DNA of 64,000 nucleotides. Source: Mesorhabditis belari (lineage: Eukaryota; Nematoda; Chromadorea; Rhabditida; Rhabditidae). A program made the position numbers and the translations under genes. The stretch spans positions 1,582,001-1,646,000 of the forward strand of contig CAUEEP010000754.1 of NCBI GenBank assembly GCA_958450365.1, read 5' to 3'. This document shows, one piece after another, positions 11,401-23,735 of the stretch (positions are counted from its first letter, which is position 1; the number at the start of each line of letters is the position of its first letter). The notes beneath the pieces are model-generated. The model worked only from the letters and a program-made list of their open reading frames with translations. It made no database searches and was not told the origin of the DNA.

Positions 11401-13805
11401 CGCTTTGTACTTCCAGGTTTTTACTGTTAAATTTGCCAATTTGCCAATTTGCCAATTTGCCAACTATGACACTCAGATTCGTCAAACTTGAATACTTTTC
11501 CCGTTTTCCATTTCTGTTTCCGTTTTCCAAATTTGAATAGCCAATTTCCGCTGAACAACTACACTAAACAAGCGCTACATGACAGTAACTCGATAGTCTA
11601 ATTTCCGTCTAGCCAATTTTAGCCAAAAAAAATTATCCAATTAGCCAACACTATGCTCAATAGTAGCCAAAAAAAAAAAAAAATCTTAATTTGAAAACAA
11701 TTATTTTTAACTTTGACTCATTCTCAAATTCGAGAAATTTACATAAATTTTTCGCTAATTTCTTTTTTTTTGTTTCCCAATTGATCCAAATGCTTTTTTT
11801 TTTCTTTAAAGCTTTTTCTGGTCTCTGGAGCCACAAATTTGGCATAAAAGAGTCCAAAAAAGGCCAAAAAAGGGGCCAGATTCCAGTATGGAATCGCTTC
11901 AAAATCGTATAGTCGATTTTTACGTAAAACAATAGAACATTTCGGTCTGAGTTAGAGTTTTTTGAAGATTCTGGAATACACAAAGGTGATCTCTGTAAAA
12001 TTCGTCGACTTAAATGCGGGATTTTAGGATTGCGTTTTAGGATTTTTGGGTTTTCCGGATTTTAACGGCTTAGAGAATGAAAAATTAAGCTATTTATAAC
12101 TTTAATAAGCTATCTGGCACACACAAAAAGTTCTTCAGCTAATAGATATTTGCATAGATTTCTGCAAAATTTAGGTCGTCGCTTTCGATCGCTATTCCCG
12201 GGATACGGTGATCGGTGAGGGTGTCTACCGTTTGGAGGATTCCGATCTAACAAACCAGAACAATGTCAAGGTATTAAACTTCAAAAATCAATCTCTCAAT
12301 TTCTGCTCAATTTCAGTTGAGCGTCGATTTGCGCGGTGAAGTCGGAAGCGAATCGGGAGAGGTGAGGCTCAATTGATTCATTTACTCAATAACCTTTTCT
12401 CAGGTTTTGGTCTCTCTCACCTATCAACCAGCTTTCAACAACCTCACCGCCGTCATTCTCAAGGCACGTGCACTGCCCATCCGTGCAAATCATCATATTG
12501 GTGAGTGGCAATGGTCGCTAAGAAAAGTCAAGCCAGGCTGAGTCAAAGCTTGTTTTGCCAGGAGTTGCCAGGGGTCAAAGCTGGTTATACCAGAAGTTAC
12601 CAGGGGTCAAAGCTGATTATGCCAGGATCTTTTAAAAAACGATAATCATTAAATCTAATCCAAAACTTCTAGGCTGTCATTCTTAAAGTCCATTTCTTGA
12701 TTTCTTGAGTTGACTCGAAGATTTTGCGGGGTTTATGAACGCTTCTTGCCCAATGATAGATAGTTCCCATGGGATTTAACACTTAAACTTCAAAAATCAA
12801 AAATAAACTTTGATTTTGAAAGCATGAATGGAAAGCAATCAAAATCAAATTAAAGCAAAAACAATTTTGCAGATCCCTACGTGAAGTTGTATCTACGAAA
12901 GGAGAATGGCGAGCGTTTGGTGAAAAAAAAGACACATGTCAAGGTGAGGGGCGGGAAAGTAGTTGGAATCAGTTGGAATCATCTGGAATCATCTGGAATG
13001 CATTTGAGCTTATTTTTGAAGCTTTCTGAACTGAAATTTCCAATAATTTTGTGTCAATTTTGATAATTCAACTGAACTTTACAATTCCAGCGCGGAAATC
13101 AACATCCCGTCTACAATGAGTCATTCGTTTTGGAGTTACCCGAGGACAAACTCGACACGGCACTTATCGATTTGCAGGTGAGTCTATTGGCAAGACATGA
13201 TCATCAGATCTAGCCTATGTCAAGGCTGGTCTTAAGTAGAGAAAGCCAGGCTAAACCAGGACTGATAGTGAGCTGGAATAGTGAAAAAGCTGAGCTTAAT
13301 GATTGAACGGACTTGCTAGAGTTGCTAGCGTTGCTAGCGTTGCTAGAGTCGCTAGAGTCATGCTAGAATCAAAGCAAACAATGATCGTGCTCCAGAGAAT
13401 CCAAAAAGTTGCGTTTAGGTTGTGAACCACGATCGGAACAACCGAAATGACGTCATCGGTCGGGCTCTCCTCAATCGAGACGATCCACATGTGCAAGAGG
13501 TAGAAAAACCTTTTTTAAAAAAAATCAAAAGCTCGCTGTGAAACTAGAGCTAGAGCTAGAGCTAGAGCTAGAGCTAGAGCTAGAGCTAGAGCTAGAGCTA
13601 AAGCTAAAGCTCACTTTTCAACCGTAAAATTCAAAAAAGTTTGATTATCTTTAATAAATAGACTGTGCCGATTTGTAAATTTTGTATTGTAATGCTATAA
13701 ATGGGATTTGTAAATGCTAAAGCTTTAAAATCTTCCAAAACCAAAAATTTTCAGGTTTTGGCCAATCCTGGTCGCCAAGTCTCGAAATGGCATCATTTGG
13801 AGTGA
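8473..13805 (+). CDS. Synaptotagmin-like protein, tandem C2 domains (384 aa)
   Basis: Membrane-anchored tandem-C2 protein of vesicle trafficking. Exons: 8473-8515, 8583-8636, 8824-8930, 10267-10374, 10416-10511, 10561-10682, 11320-11416, 12175-12270, 12317-12361, 12404-12500, 12873-12943, 13091-13177, 13419-13499, 13755-13805; phases agree throughout. Order: short lumenal N-terminus, one membrane segment (about 16-39), basic KRRR, linker, C2A (about 118-250), C2B (about 257-384) ending in ANPGRQVSKWHHLE, the family's WHxL end. C2A loop 3 reads VAFDRYSRDT, where calcium sensors have DxDxxxxxD, so two Asp are missing. C2B keeps DPYVK and HDRNNRND but loses the first loop-1 Asp and the first loop-3 Asp (Asn). 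A calcium-independent synaptotagmin is therefore likely (inference). The linker may have an unseen exon in the 1.3-kb intron 3. Confidence 0.9.
9253..9343. repeat. Hexanucleotide repeat GAGCTA / TAGCTA in intron 3
   Basis: About 15 units of GAGCTA changing to TATAGC. A second array of the same unit lies at 13541-13606, in intron 13 of the same gene. Confidence 0.9.
10688..11195. repeat. 40-bp minisatellite in synaptotagmin intron 6
   Basis: About 12.5 copies of a 40-bp unit starting CTTACAAGCTGACTTGGAGT, separated by few substitutions (AAGGGCTTGG / AACGATTTGG variants). It lies wholly inside intron 10683-11319. Confidence 0.95.
13541..13606. repeat. Hexanucleotide repeat CTAGAG in intron 13
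   Basis: Eleven CTAGAG/CTAAAG units, the same unit as the intron 3 array of this gene. Confidence 0.9.
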
Positions 13806-14265
13806 AAGGACACGACAAAAAAAGTGCGAAACATTGATCTCCTTAAAAGTAAAATGTTCTGAAATTGTTTTCAATGAAAATCTCGTCGTTGTGCAAATCT
13901 CGTCCTCTTTTCTTTTCCCTAATCCATCTCGAATTCTCGCGTAAAATCAATTGTAGTTTTCGCAAAAATACGTGTGCATTTCCCTCGGTCATCTTCGCGA
14001 TTCAAAAACCCGGTGTTATTCTTCTTTTCCGAAAAATTACCCTAAATCGATCTTAACAATGCTATGCACTCGAGTAAATCTTGTGTTGATTAATGTTTCA
14101 AAAATGCATTCAAATCAATGCTTCAAATCAAGCTTTCAACGAACATTTCCCTATCGTTATTGCTATCTTCGGTGTCCAGGTTTGATGTCTATTTTTTTTC
14201 TTTTGTCAATTTGCTGTCAATTTGCTCTTGTTTTAACTGTGTTCTATTGGATTTTGGATCAAATT
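13806..14265. other. 3' flank of the synaptotagmin-like gene
   Basis: No AATAAA is visible close after the stop. No other gene is supported; open frames here lack any motif. Confidence 0.4.
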
Positions 14266-14555
14266 GGGTAGTTGATCTAAGCCAAGTTGGGTAGTTGATC
14301 TGAGCCAAGTTGAGTAGTTGATCTGAGCCAAATTGGGTAGTTGATCTGAGCCAAATTGGGTAGTTGATCTAAGCCAAGTTGGGTAATTGATCTGAGCCAA
14401 ATTGGGTAGTTGATCTGAGCCAAGTTGAGTAGTTGATCTGAGCCAAATTGGGTAGTTGATCTAAACCAAGTTGGGTAGTTGATCTGAGCCAAGTTGGGTA
14501 GTTGATCTGAGCCAAGTTGGGTAGTTGATCTGAGCCGAGTTGGGTAATTGATCCA
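14266..14555. repeat. 23-bp minisatellite (GTTGATCTGAGCCAAGTTGG)
   Basis: About 12 units of 23 bp. The period is not divisible by three, so the overlapping minus-strand frames (NYPTWLRSTTQ-like) are artefacts. Confidence 0.95.
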
Positions 14556-14694
14556 AAATCGGGATTGACAAGAAGCATTGAGTTGTTTTACCAAATTTGA
14601 TCAATTATTCAATAGAACACTAAAATCTAACACAAGAAACAAGTGGTTAGCTCTGAATTTTGTAAAGAAAACGCTCGAATCAACATCAAAAAGC

Positions 14695-16250
14695 TTATTT
14701 TTTTTCGTAATTCGATAATTCACACTTTTCAATTTCGATTCGCTTTGTCGAAACGAAATTATCGGCTTTAAAAACCCCTACTTTGACGTCTTTCGTGAGT
14801 GGATGAGTGATCGAGAAGAGATCAAGTTGAACTGAAGAACTGAAGAACTGAAGTGCTGAAGATGTGCTCATCGACGAGACATTTGCCCACCACTCAATCA
14901 CATTAAGCAATCGATTCATTGCTGATTCATGCGATTCAAAGCGACCTAAAGAAAATCGTCAACGCTGAATGCTCATTGTCAGAGTGACAAGTGAAAAAAC
15001 TGATTTTCTCACCAATGAATGACACCAAAAACTCACCAATGAATGGCTCAAAAATGTGAAACGAATCGCAACTGATTCATCCTTTCGAGCACCACCGAAT
15101 AGCGGCTGTTCTGCTGGATTGCAATACCGATTTTCGTGATCAAATTGCCTAAATCGGAATGCATTTCAGGAAAATTCGTCTTCTTATAATTCGCCAAATG
15201 TTTAGTCAATCTTTAGTTTTAAATACAAAAAAAAAAATCCACCTTTAATCAATGAGATGATGTGCATTTCGAGAAATGATCATAAAATGATCGTTTACTC
15301 TGTGAAGAGAGTCCCCTAAAGAGAAGAATGGATTAATTAAATCTATGAGGAAACAATCACTTATGATATTAAGCTTTCAATAAACCACATGATCATTACT
15401 TTGACTAAAAAAACGTACCTTTGTTTTGTATCGTTGCCGAATGAGCACAATCGGATAGTTTTTTTGTTGGCGATCAACATTTGAATCACCTAGAGAATGC
15501 ATTAGAACTTGAAACTTATAACTTATGATACTAAAGAATGAGATTGACTAAGCTGTAATTGATTGGTTTTTTACCTGAATAGCGATCTTCATATTACCAC
15601 TTTTCATATAATGTAGAGCGAAGAGCTCCCTCCTAAAGAAAAACGTTTATCAGACTGTTTTCAAGTATGACAAGTCATACCTGATGTAAAATGGAGTCTT
15701 TTTGACATTGTGTGAGCATATTTAAGACGATCGATCACCAGAGGGGTCATTCTAAAAGAATGAATCGGTCAGTCAGTAAATTTTTCAACGAACCGGTCGA
15801 CATCTCGTCAAAGTCTCCGTGATTTCGGCATCGGAACGGCTGGAGAGACATTTAAAGATGTACATGAAGGGAAGATAGAAGATCTCTTTTTGATACTAAA
15901 GAATGAGATTGACTAAGCTGTAATTGATTGATCTTTTACCTGAATAGCGATCTTCATATTGCCACTTTCCATATAATGTAGAGTGATCAAGGAGGCTGTG
16001 TGCATTTCGAGCACTGATCACAACATGATCGCGTATTCGGTGAAGAGGGCACCCTGGAAAGGAAATTAATTAATTAAAGATATAAGGAAGCAATGGTATT
16101 AAGCTTTCAGTAAACCACATGATCACTACATTGACTCAAAAACGTACCTTTATTTTGTATCGTTGCCAAATGAGCACAATCGGATAGTTTTGTTTGTTGT
16201 CGATTAGAAAATTCGAATCATCTAACCCTTAAAATCTTAATTTGTAATCA
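14695..16250 (-). pseudogene. Exon-like block on the minus strand, partly duplicated; unidentified
   Basis: Two similar halves (about 15200-15640 and 15960-16240) share minus-strand exon-like segments with GT/AG edges: QNYPIVLI-RQRYK-TK (near 15430 and 16150), a TLFTE / ALFTE segment, and LHYMxSGNMKIAIQ (near 15590 and 15950). The left copy has in-frame stops in the TLFTE segment. A last frame at 14919-14695 ends in SNYEKK. I do not recognise the family. It may be a decayed gene with an internal tandem duplication, or a live gene whose exons I assemble wrongly. Confidence 0.3.
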
Positions 16251-16358
16251 AAATTTAAGTTCAAACTTTTCAGAAAGACGTAAAACATTTCGAAAAAGGA
16301 TAGTTTAGATAAATTAGCGTAATTTTACAGCCGGTTTCCATTCGATCGGCTCAGTTTT

Positions 16359-16818
16359 GAAATAGGAATCAATTGGAATCAATAGGCATCAATAGGCATC
16401 AATAGGAATCAATAGGAATCAATAGGAATCAATTGGAATCAATTGGAATCAATAGGAATCAATAGGAATCAATTGGAATCAATAGGAATCAATTGGAATC
16501 AATAGGAATCAATAGGAATCAATAGGAATCAATAGGAATCAATAGGAATCAATAGGAATCAATAGGAATCAATAGGAATCAATAGGCATCAATAGGAATC
16601 AATAGGCATCAATAGGAATCAATTGGAATCAATAGGAATCAATAGGAATCAATAGGAATCAATAGGAATCAATAGGAATCAATAGGCATCAATAGGAATC
16701 AATAGGAATCAATAGGAATCAATAGGAATCAATAGGAATCAATAGGCATCAATAGGAATCAATTGGAATCAATAGGAATCAATAGGAATCAATTGGAATC
16801 AATAGGAATCAATTGGAC
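16359..16818. repeat. 10-bp tandem repeat AATAGGAATC
   Basis: About 46 units of AATAGGAATC with AATTGGAATC and AATAGGCATC variants. The flanks hold a short inverted pair (CGATCGGCTC at about 16343 and GAGCCGATCG at about 16848), so the array sits inside a small hairpin context. Confidence 0.95.
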
Positions 16819-17054
16819 TCACATAGCTCAGTCAATGATTCAAAAATCGAGCCGATCGAATAAGAGTTTATGACGATAAGATTACTACGATAATTTGGTC
16901 TAAACTTGTCTGATGCCTTTTAGAAAACTTTTAGACATTTTCTAATCATTCTACAGAGAGAAAAAAGCACTTTAATTCTTTCATTTTATCTTTTCATTAA
17001 TCTCAATCAAAAAAAAAAATTCATTACATTATTAGATTCTAATATTTTAAAATA

Positions 17055-17628
17055 TTGGGTTGCCCAGTTATGAATGCGCGTTTTTTGCTATTTTGTAAAT
17101 TTCTCAAGATACCGAAATCAAGAAAAAGATATCTATGAGTATTATTCGAAAGCTGAAGATCTCTTCTACATTTTGATATAAAAAGTTTTTGAATTTGTTC
17201 AGCTTTTGGGCAAATTGACTGCACAGAAGAAGAGGTGGCAAAAAAATGGAAGGGTGCCTTTGGATCAAGTTTTGGCTCCGCTCAAATTGAGTTAACCGTT
17301 TTGATGTTTGGCACAATAGATACATCAATACAACTTTTTTTAAAAATATAACAATTTCAGAGCATCTTTACTTTTCTTTTCTAGGCGATTATTTTACACC
17401 ATAAAACTTGAGGAATAGCTAAGCTGGAATGGGTTTTTTCGAAAATGACCTCTCCCTTTATGCAGTCAATTTCCCAAAAAATTGAATGAATTCAAAAACT
17501 TTTTCATTTCAAAATGTAGAAGAGATCTTCAGCTTTCGAATGATATATAACACTCATATAAATCTTTTCGATATCTTGAGAAATTTACAAAATAGTAAAA
17601 AAACGCATTCATAACTGGACAACTCAAT
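17055..17628. mobile_element. TA-flanked MITE (mariner-like), 574 bp
   Basis: Terminal inverted repeats begin TTGGGTTGCCCAGTTATGAA (left) and TTGAGTTGTCCAGTTATGAA (right, reverse complement). They extend imperfectly for about 180 bp with AGAAGAGATCTTCAGCTTTC blocks. The flanks are TA at 17053-17054 and 17629-17630. No transposase frame is seen. Confidence 0.85.
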
Positions 17629-18420
17629 AGTAAACCTGTACTTTAACAACTTCAAAAGCACTTCTCGTTATCGTATTGATCGATGATGGGATGATTGTCG
17701 AGGTGAGTACCTGAGAAAACGTTGATGAAATGCAAAAAGTTGTCATTTTAATGGAAATTCGATCAAGTAAAGGTGGATTACGGGAATTCGTCTAAAATAC
17801 GTATCTTTTAGCATCTCATCTTCAAGGTGCAAGCTCGTAAACTTGCAAAATCCAACCAAAATTTTGTTTTTTCCATTTACCGGAAAAAAAACTGTTTGTC
17901 TGTTCTTCTCCATTTCCCTTCTTTTTAGACTAAACTCTAAAGTAAATCAAACTTAAAAGTTGGTAAATACGCATTACAAAAAACAAAGTAAAAGTGTTTA
18001 ATTGGATCAATTGACAAATAAATTTATTACTCTCAAAAGCACAAAATTCTCAATTTCACAAGTAAAAAGCACCCTCAAAAAATCAAAAGAGGACTAAGGA
18101 TTTCCCGACAAAATATGACAGTTTGAAAAAAATTCTTAAGTAAAACGTATAAAAAAAAATCGACTCTAATCACAGCTAAATGATCTAATCTACGAAACTA
18201 TCGAACTAAATTCACTATACAAACTAAATTTTCTATTTTACTACCGAAAATTGTCGCTTCGAGAGTGGCTGACAGTTTAGGGTACACTCAGTGTTTGACC
18301 TGAATTGATTAGAATTATGAAATGACTTTAGATCATCGAATATCATTCATTAAAAGATCATCGAATCTAATTGAATTTGAACTACAACAATTTGATAGTT
18401 CGAAGACTGAAGCTTTTCTT
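17629..18420. other. 3' flank of ipgm-1
   Basis: No gene seen; AT-rich. Part of it is the ipgm-1 3' UTR. Confidence 0.5.
18023..18028 (-). terminator. Poly(A) signal AATAAA, ipgm-1
   Basis: TTTATT on the plus strand, about 400 bp past the stop codon of ipgm-1. Confidence 0.45.
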
Positions 18421-18426
18421 CGAGTT

Positions 18427-21400
18427 TCAATCATTTACAAAAATCCCCACTTCTTCCACAATTGCACGTCCACTCATTTCAGCTGGCACGGGTAGGCCCA
18501 TAATGTGGAGAACGGTCGGCGCTACATCACACAAAGCCATCTCGCGATCGGGCAATGAGGAAAAGAATCTTAAAAAAGTTTTGATCATCGGAAGTTGATC
18601 AATTTGCTTTGATCAATTCGCCAATTTCACATCGGTTTAGGTTTAAAGAATGACTTGAGATTTCAGAGAAACAATTCTAAACTTTAAACTTTAAAACTTA
18701 CTTGAACTTTTCGGACGAACAAGTGAAGGGTACAGGGTAACAGGTGTGTGCCGTATGTTTTCCACCATCAGGCGCAATCATCTTCTCGGCGTTTCCATGA
18801 TCGGCCGTCACCATACACACGTAACCTAAAAAGTAGCAAATTAATCTAAAATTTGCTCAAATATGCTACTGCTTTTAGGTTAGCTTTTAGGATTTTATAA
18901 AAAGTCCCAACCATGTTTCTCGCAAGCCTCAAAAATGCGTCCAATCGCCACATCGGTCGCTTCGCAAGCCTGGAAATGATAGAATTGATAAAATCTTATA
19001 AAAAGACGGTAATTCTAGACAAAAAAAACCTTTATAACTTACCTTAATCGCTGCCTCATAAACTCCAGTGTGTCCAACCATATCGGGTGGAGCGAAATTG
19101 CACATGATGAATGGGTGCTGGCCTGGAAAAAGCAAAAGTTGTTAGATCTAAATTATTTATCACACACATTTGCTGTTATATCTAATTTAAATTATCTCTA
19201 GATCAGTTGTTTTCTCAAAAACCCTCACCAATTTCAATCTGTTCGATCATTTTATCCGCAACACCAGCCGCCGACATCTCCGGTTGATGATCATAGGTAG
19301 GCACCTAGAAATGAAAGGAATTTCAAAAGGAGAAACCGTCAAAGATCAAAGATTGATATAGTTAATCAAGAATTACTACTTAACACAGCTTTCTTCAGTA
19401 CTTAACAGAGCTTTCTTCAGTAACACACCTTTGGACTGGGCACCATGCATCGCACTTCTCCCTTGAATTGTGCCTCGCGTCCGCCATTGAAGAAAAACGT
19501 CACGTGCGCGTATTTCTCAGTCTAAAGGGGGGAATTTCGAAAGAGTAAAACTCTAAATTGACCTCAGCACAGTGAAATTGTGTGACTTTTTGCTCAGCCA
19601 ACCACTCGGCCAACACATTTTTGTTGGATACTGGTGGGAAGAGAGACGGGAATGGGAATTCGGCCTTGTATTGAGTCATTCCTAAAAGAGAAAATTGTTA
19701 AACGATTAAACTATTCAACCAAATAGGCATTTAATGTGCTTTACCGAATGCCGAAATGCCTGATTTAAATTTAAAATGCTTAAAATGCTTAAAATGCCTT
19801 TAAATTGTCCAAATTTGAATTAAAACCGATTATTAATTGCTAACAATGCCTAAGTTTAGTGCAAAACAAAAAAAAACCATCGTAACCTTTCTGCAAAATT
19901 TCTTATCAGAGTCTCAGTCTTAATATTTACTCAAATGTAGCCCAAATTATCCAAGTAACAAGCCAAAAACTAACCGCAAACAAGTAAATTCTTGGGATGA
20001 GCGAGTTGTGATTGACAGTGTTGATTCCCTCCCTCGATTCCCATCACTTCCGAGATTTCCCGCATCCGATCAGCGCGATAATCGAAGAAGATAAGCGTGT
20101 CATCGTCCTGAATCAAATATCTATGGTAAAAGATTGCAAAACTGAAGATAATCACCTAACTAAAGCACCTAACTAAAGTAAAATACTAAACTCTACCTTA
20201 ACTCTTCCCTTTTCTCCATTCAAAATGATCGGTTTAAGGAATTCGTCTGTTTCGTTTGCCGCATATCGCCCCTCAACGACTTTTAACGCCTAAATTTGCT
20301 AAATTTTATCACATCTTCTCAGAAACTTTAAGGTAATTATTAGTATGATTGAAAAGATCGAGCTTTTGCTCAGCTTAGCTCAACTTTCGCTTAAATTCTA
20401 CATAAATTTCGAACAATTTTTGGTTATTATGTATTAGGAGATGCTCATTTTTATTCTTTTATCAAACCAAAAGCCACTAACTGATTGCTTGTCACTTTGT
20501 TCTCCCTTTGTCGCGTCCAACATCGCCTCATATCCCACAGCGATTCGTTCCCACCTCTTGTCACGATCCATTGCGTAATATCTAAAGAATATTTGTTAAT
20601 TAACAACATTTATCTAAAGAATATTTGTTAATTAAAAACGTTTATCTAAAGAATATTTGTTAATTAACAACGTTTATAATATTCAGGTTAACGGCTTGTT
20701 CTAGATGTTTTTAAACCAAAGCAAAGTGTTTTAAAACTTCTAGAAGAATCAAATCAAAGAATCAAATTAGCCACGCATTTCCTGGAAAGCCTAACCTTCC
20801 AACGATTGTCGCAATTTCTCCGAATTGTTGCTCGTCGAGGAAATCGATCGTTTGCTTGAGGAAACCGACTCCGGATGTAGGTGAGGTGTCACTAAACTAG
20901 TCTTGTTTCTAGTCTTGCTTAAACTTAATCACCGTCCATCTCCGTAAAAGTGAATGTGTAACTCGGGCACTCCAAGCGCTTTAATCGCTTTCACCAACGC
21001 GAAGAGATGATCTGAAATGGGTGAAATTGTTAGTCAATTCAGAAGGTTTTTAAGGCTTCAGAAGGCTATCATAGCTTTTTTTAAAAGCTCAGAATCAGTA
21101 CTAAATTTTTTTTTTTACTGTCCAATGAATTCTGGCCAGGCTTTCTACAAAAATCGTATCTATTTTGCATATTTTAACAATGGTAGTGTTGTTGTTGAAG
21201 TAAATGCACAACTAGAAGCATAGTTTGATCACAAACTCACCAATATGTGAGTGCACTCCACCATCAGAGACGAGACCCGCCAAATGGAGACGACCATTTC
21301 CTTTCTTCGCTCGATCACACGCCGCTATCAGCGTCGCATTTTTTACCTGAATGAAAAAAAGTTGCTAAAAATTGATTCCCAACTCACTAAAGTGTCGTTC

Positions 21401-23208
21401 TTGATGGAAAGATTGATTCGCACAATATCCTGATAAACGGGTCGACCGCTGCCAATGTTGAGATGTCCAACCTAAATGAGTGTAGATTTTGGCCAATCTT
21501 TTTAAATCCTTTACCTCTGAATTACCCATGAGACCCTCGGGAAGACCGACGTGAAGACCGTGTGCCTCGATTCGTTGCCAGTTGCCTAAAGAATATGTTT
21601 TACAATGTTTTACAATGTTTTACAATGTTTTACAATGTTTTACAATGTTTTACAATGTTTTACAATGTTTTACAATGATTTACAATGTTTTACAATGAAA
21701 ATTGATTTAATTTAGATTCAAGGCATAGTTTTTTCAGTGTTTCATCTGATTCTACCCATTTATAACTCTAGTGATAGCCATGTTTTCGATTTCAACAAAG
21801 AAATAAACGTGGTTTGTTCAGAATAACGATGTTGGACAGCTAAAACCTTTTTTTACTGTCCTGCATACTTCTTTTTTTGCTTTCAATACTCTTTGATCTC
21901 CAGAAGTTAGCTTCATAAAAGCTATTCATAAGCGTTATAATACACGGAGCTCAAAAGTCCAATATGTAACGGTAATAAAAGAATCGTTTAGCTTTATGCT
22001 TCCCCAGCATCAAAATATGCTTAATAAGCCTTCTTCTTTTGCCCACACTCCTGCTTTTCTTTTCCAAACTCACCCGAGCACAATTTGTCCATCACCGGCG
22101 TGTTCGCGTGATGAATAGCATTCCCGTACGTTTCCTCGGTGATTCCCCAACCGTCGATCACAATCAAGCACACTTTGTTTGATACCTAGAAGAATAAATT
22201 ATTGGGTTGGTGAATTGAAAACTGCCGGACTTTGAACTAAAATTTATTCAACATAAAACCATCAATTCATTGCAAATAATTTCCATTATTATTGACGACT
22301 TCTGCCCATTTTACAGGCAATTTGCGAATTCCTCTTTCGTAGTAGGATTTTGGTTTGCGTGTGAGACAAGTGTGAGACTCAAAAATCGAGGACTGGAGAT
22401 AGAGACTGGAGATCCCAGTTTGAGCACTTTCTTCAAAAGAAACCCATTTTGGTGTCAATAGAAAAGTTGTAGAGAATCAAAAATTAGGCTAATAGCCAAA
22501 TTTCCAAAAAGATACACTTAGTAGTTTCGCTTAAAATGTGAGTTTTGTGAAAATTCGTAAATTTGACATTTCTTGAAAACCAGTTTTTGAATCGTTCTGA
22601 AAATTTGGATATAAGCTTTATTTTTGATTCTCTACAACTTTTCCATTGACACTAAAATGGGTTTCTTTTGAAGAAAGTCCTCAAACTGTCACTTATGGAC
22701 AATAGCTCGGCAGTTTTCAATTCACCAACCCAATAGTACTTCCTTAGTTGGATAATTGATTCATTCAAGAAAATCAGTGGTAAAGAACATCCTTGTGGAC
22801 TTTAAAAACTTGCAAAGAACTATAAAAGTACCGTAGATCATTTAAAAACTTGAAATTTTTCTTATCAAGCTTCATTCCACTTAATGAGACTACTGGATCC
22901 TATAAACATTAACCTACATTACTTAAAATAACCAGAAAACCAGAAACTACATTAACCAGAGATCTAAAAGCTTAAAAACTTAAAAATTTCCTTATCAAGC
23001 TAAGCAAAAGCAAAATTTCCACCTAGCTAAGCAATAAAATTTTAATTTTTAGCGTAAAAAAGCAAATTTATCTTCAAAATTGCAGCTTTAAACGACAATT
23101 TAGCAGAAATTGAATTAGATCCACCATGAAAAGCTCAAAATTTCAACACTATTTATAATTTTTCTGTTTTCTACAATAAAAAACGCTCACCTTATCGTTG
23201 TTGGCCAT
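18427..23208 (-). CDS. ipgm-1: Cofactor-independent phosphoglycerate mutase (527 aa)
   Basis: Interconverts 3- and 2-phosphoglycerate in glycolysis and gluconeogenesis, in the cytosol. Exons in transcript order: 23208-23191, 22185-22074, 21585-21515, 21471-21388, 21346-21241, 21011-20933, 20891-20796, 20581-20482, 20289-20197, 20107-19975, 19681-19563, 19521-19429, 19304-19229, 19122-19043, 18969-18912, 18825-18702, 18568-18427; all phases agree. Family signatures: DGWG at 17-20 (metal site), [16 protein letters not shown] with the nucleophile Ser at about 66, [36 protein letters not shown] near 446-452 and GGKHTAHT. No active-site residue looks lost. A TTTTCAG acceptor places the mRNA 5' end at 23258, consistent with trans-splicing. 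Intron 1 holds a MITE; intron 3 holds a 10-bp repeat. This is the nematode-type enzyme, absent from vertebrates. Confidence 0.97.
21598..21700. repeat. ipgm-1: 10-bp tandem repeat TTTACAATGT in ipgm-1 intron
   Basis: Ten units of TTTTACAATG between exons 22185-22074 and 21585-21515. Confidence 0.9.
22202..22733. mobile_element. TA-flanked mariner-derived MITE in ipgm-1 intron 1, 532 bp
   Basis: Perfect 26-bp terminal inverted repeats starting TTGGGTTGGTGAATTGAAAA, flanked by TA at 22200-22201 and 22734-22735. The interior matches 2590-2760 and 2880-2980 of the transposase-bearing relic at 1941-3019, without the transposase frames. It is thus an internal-deletion derivative of that family. 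Confidence 0.92.
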
Positions 23209-23517
23209 TTCCTATTCGACTCGACACGCGTTACCCGTCGAAAAATCACAAGCTATTTCTGAAAATACACAAAAATTATCAATTAACACAAGAAACCAAT
23301 GAAAAACAACAAATTTTGGTCAAAAAAAAAAGTGCAATCGATTGACTAAATCGATCAAAAACTTTTTTTGTTACAAATATTTTTTTTTCTTTCTTTTGGC
23401 AGTAATATATGATGTAAAGGGTCAACAAAGGAGTCACTCGTAGTCATAAAAAAGACAAGAGGTTAAAACCAAGAGAAAGGTTAAAAACAAAGAGAAAGGT
23501 TAAAAAAAAAAAGAAAG

Positions 23518-23583
23518 GTTTATTGGGCTCTAACTAGAATTGACTATCGCTCGATAGTCAATTCTAGTTAGAGCCCAATAAAC
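23518..23583. repeat. Near-perfect palindrome, two 32-bp arms
   Basis: Arm GTTTATTGGGCTCTAACTAG... is exactly mirrored after a 2-base centre. The structure forms a 32-bp hairpin about 310 bp upstream of the ipgm-1 start. Confidence 0.9.
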
Positions 23584-23588
23584 GGGGC

Positions 23589-23735
23589 CTCTCGATAAGA
23601 GTAGTATACATATATATGGCACACCCATATATCCAAAAATCCCTCACTCAATTTTTACCCCTTTTTGGCTATTTTTAACCCTAAAATACGCAAAAAGCCT
23701 AAAAAATGTTATAAAAGGCTAATTTTTCCAGCAAA
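23589..23735. repeat. Half copy of repeat A, with a shared 23-bp boundary block
   Basis: GGCACACCCATATA, CCCTCACTCAATTTTTACCC and AACCCTAAAATACGC match the hairpin at 34908-35055. The block at 23589-23611 is identical (reverse complement) to 35553-35575. Confidence 0.8.

Noticed and set aside
16359..16818. CRISPR-like array
   Set aside because: Direct 10-bp tandem repeats without unique spacers; the genome is clearly eukaryotic. The same applies to the other arrays.
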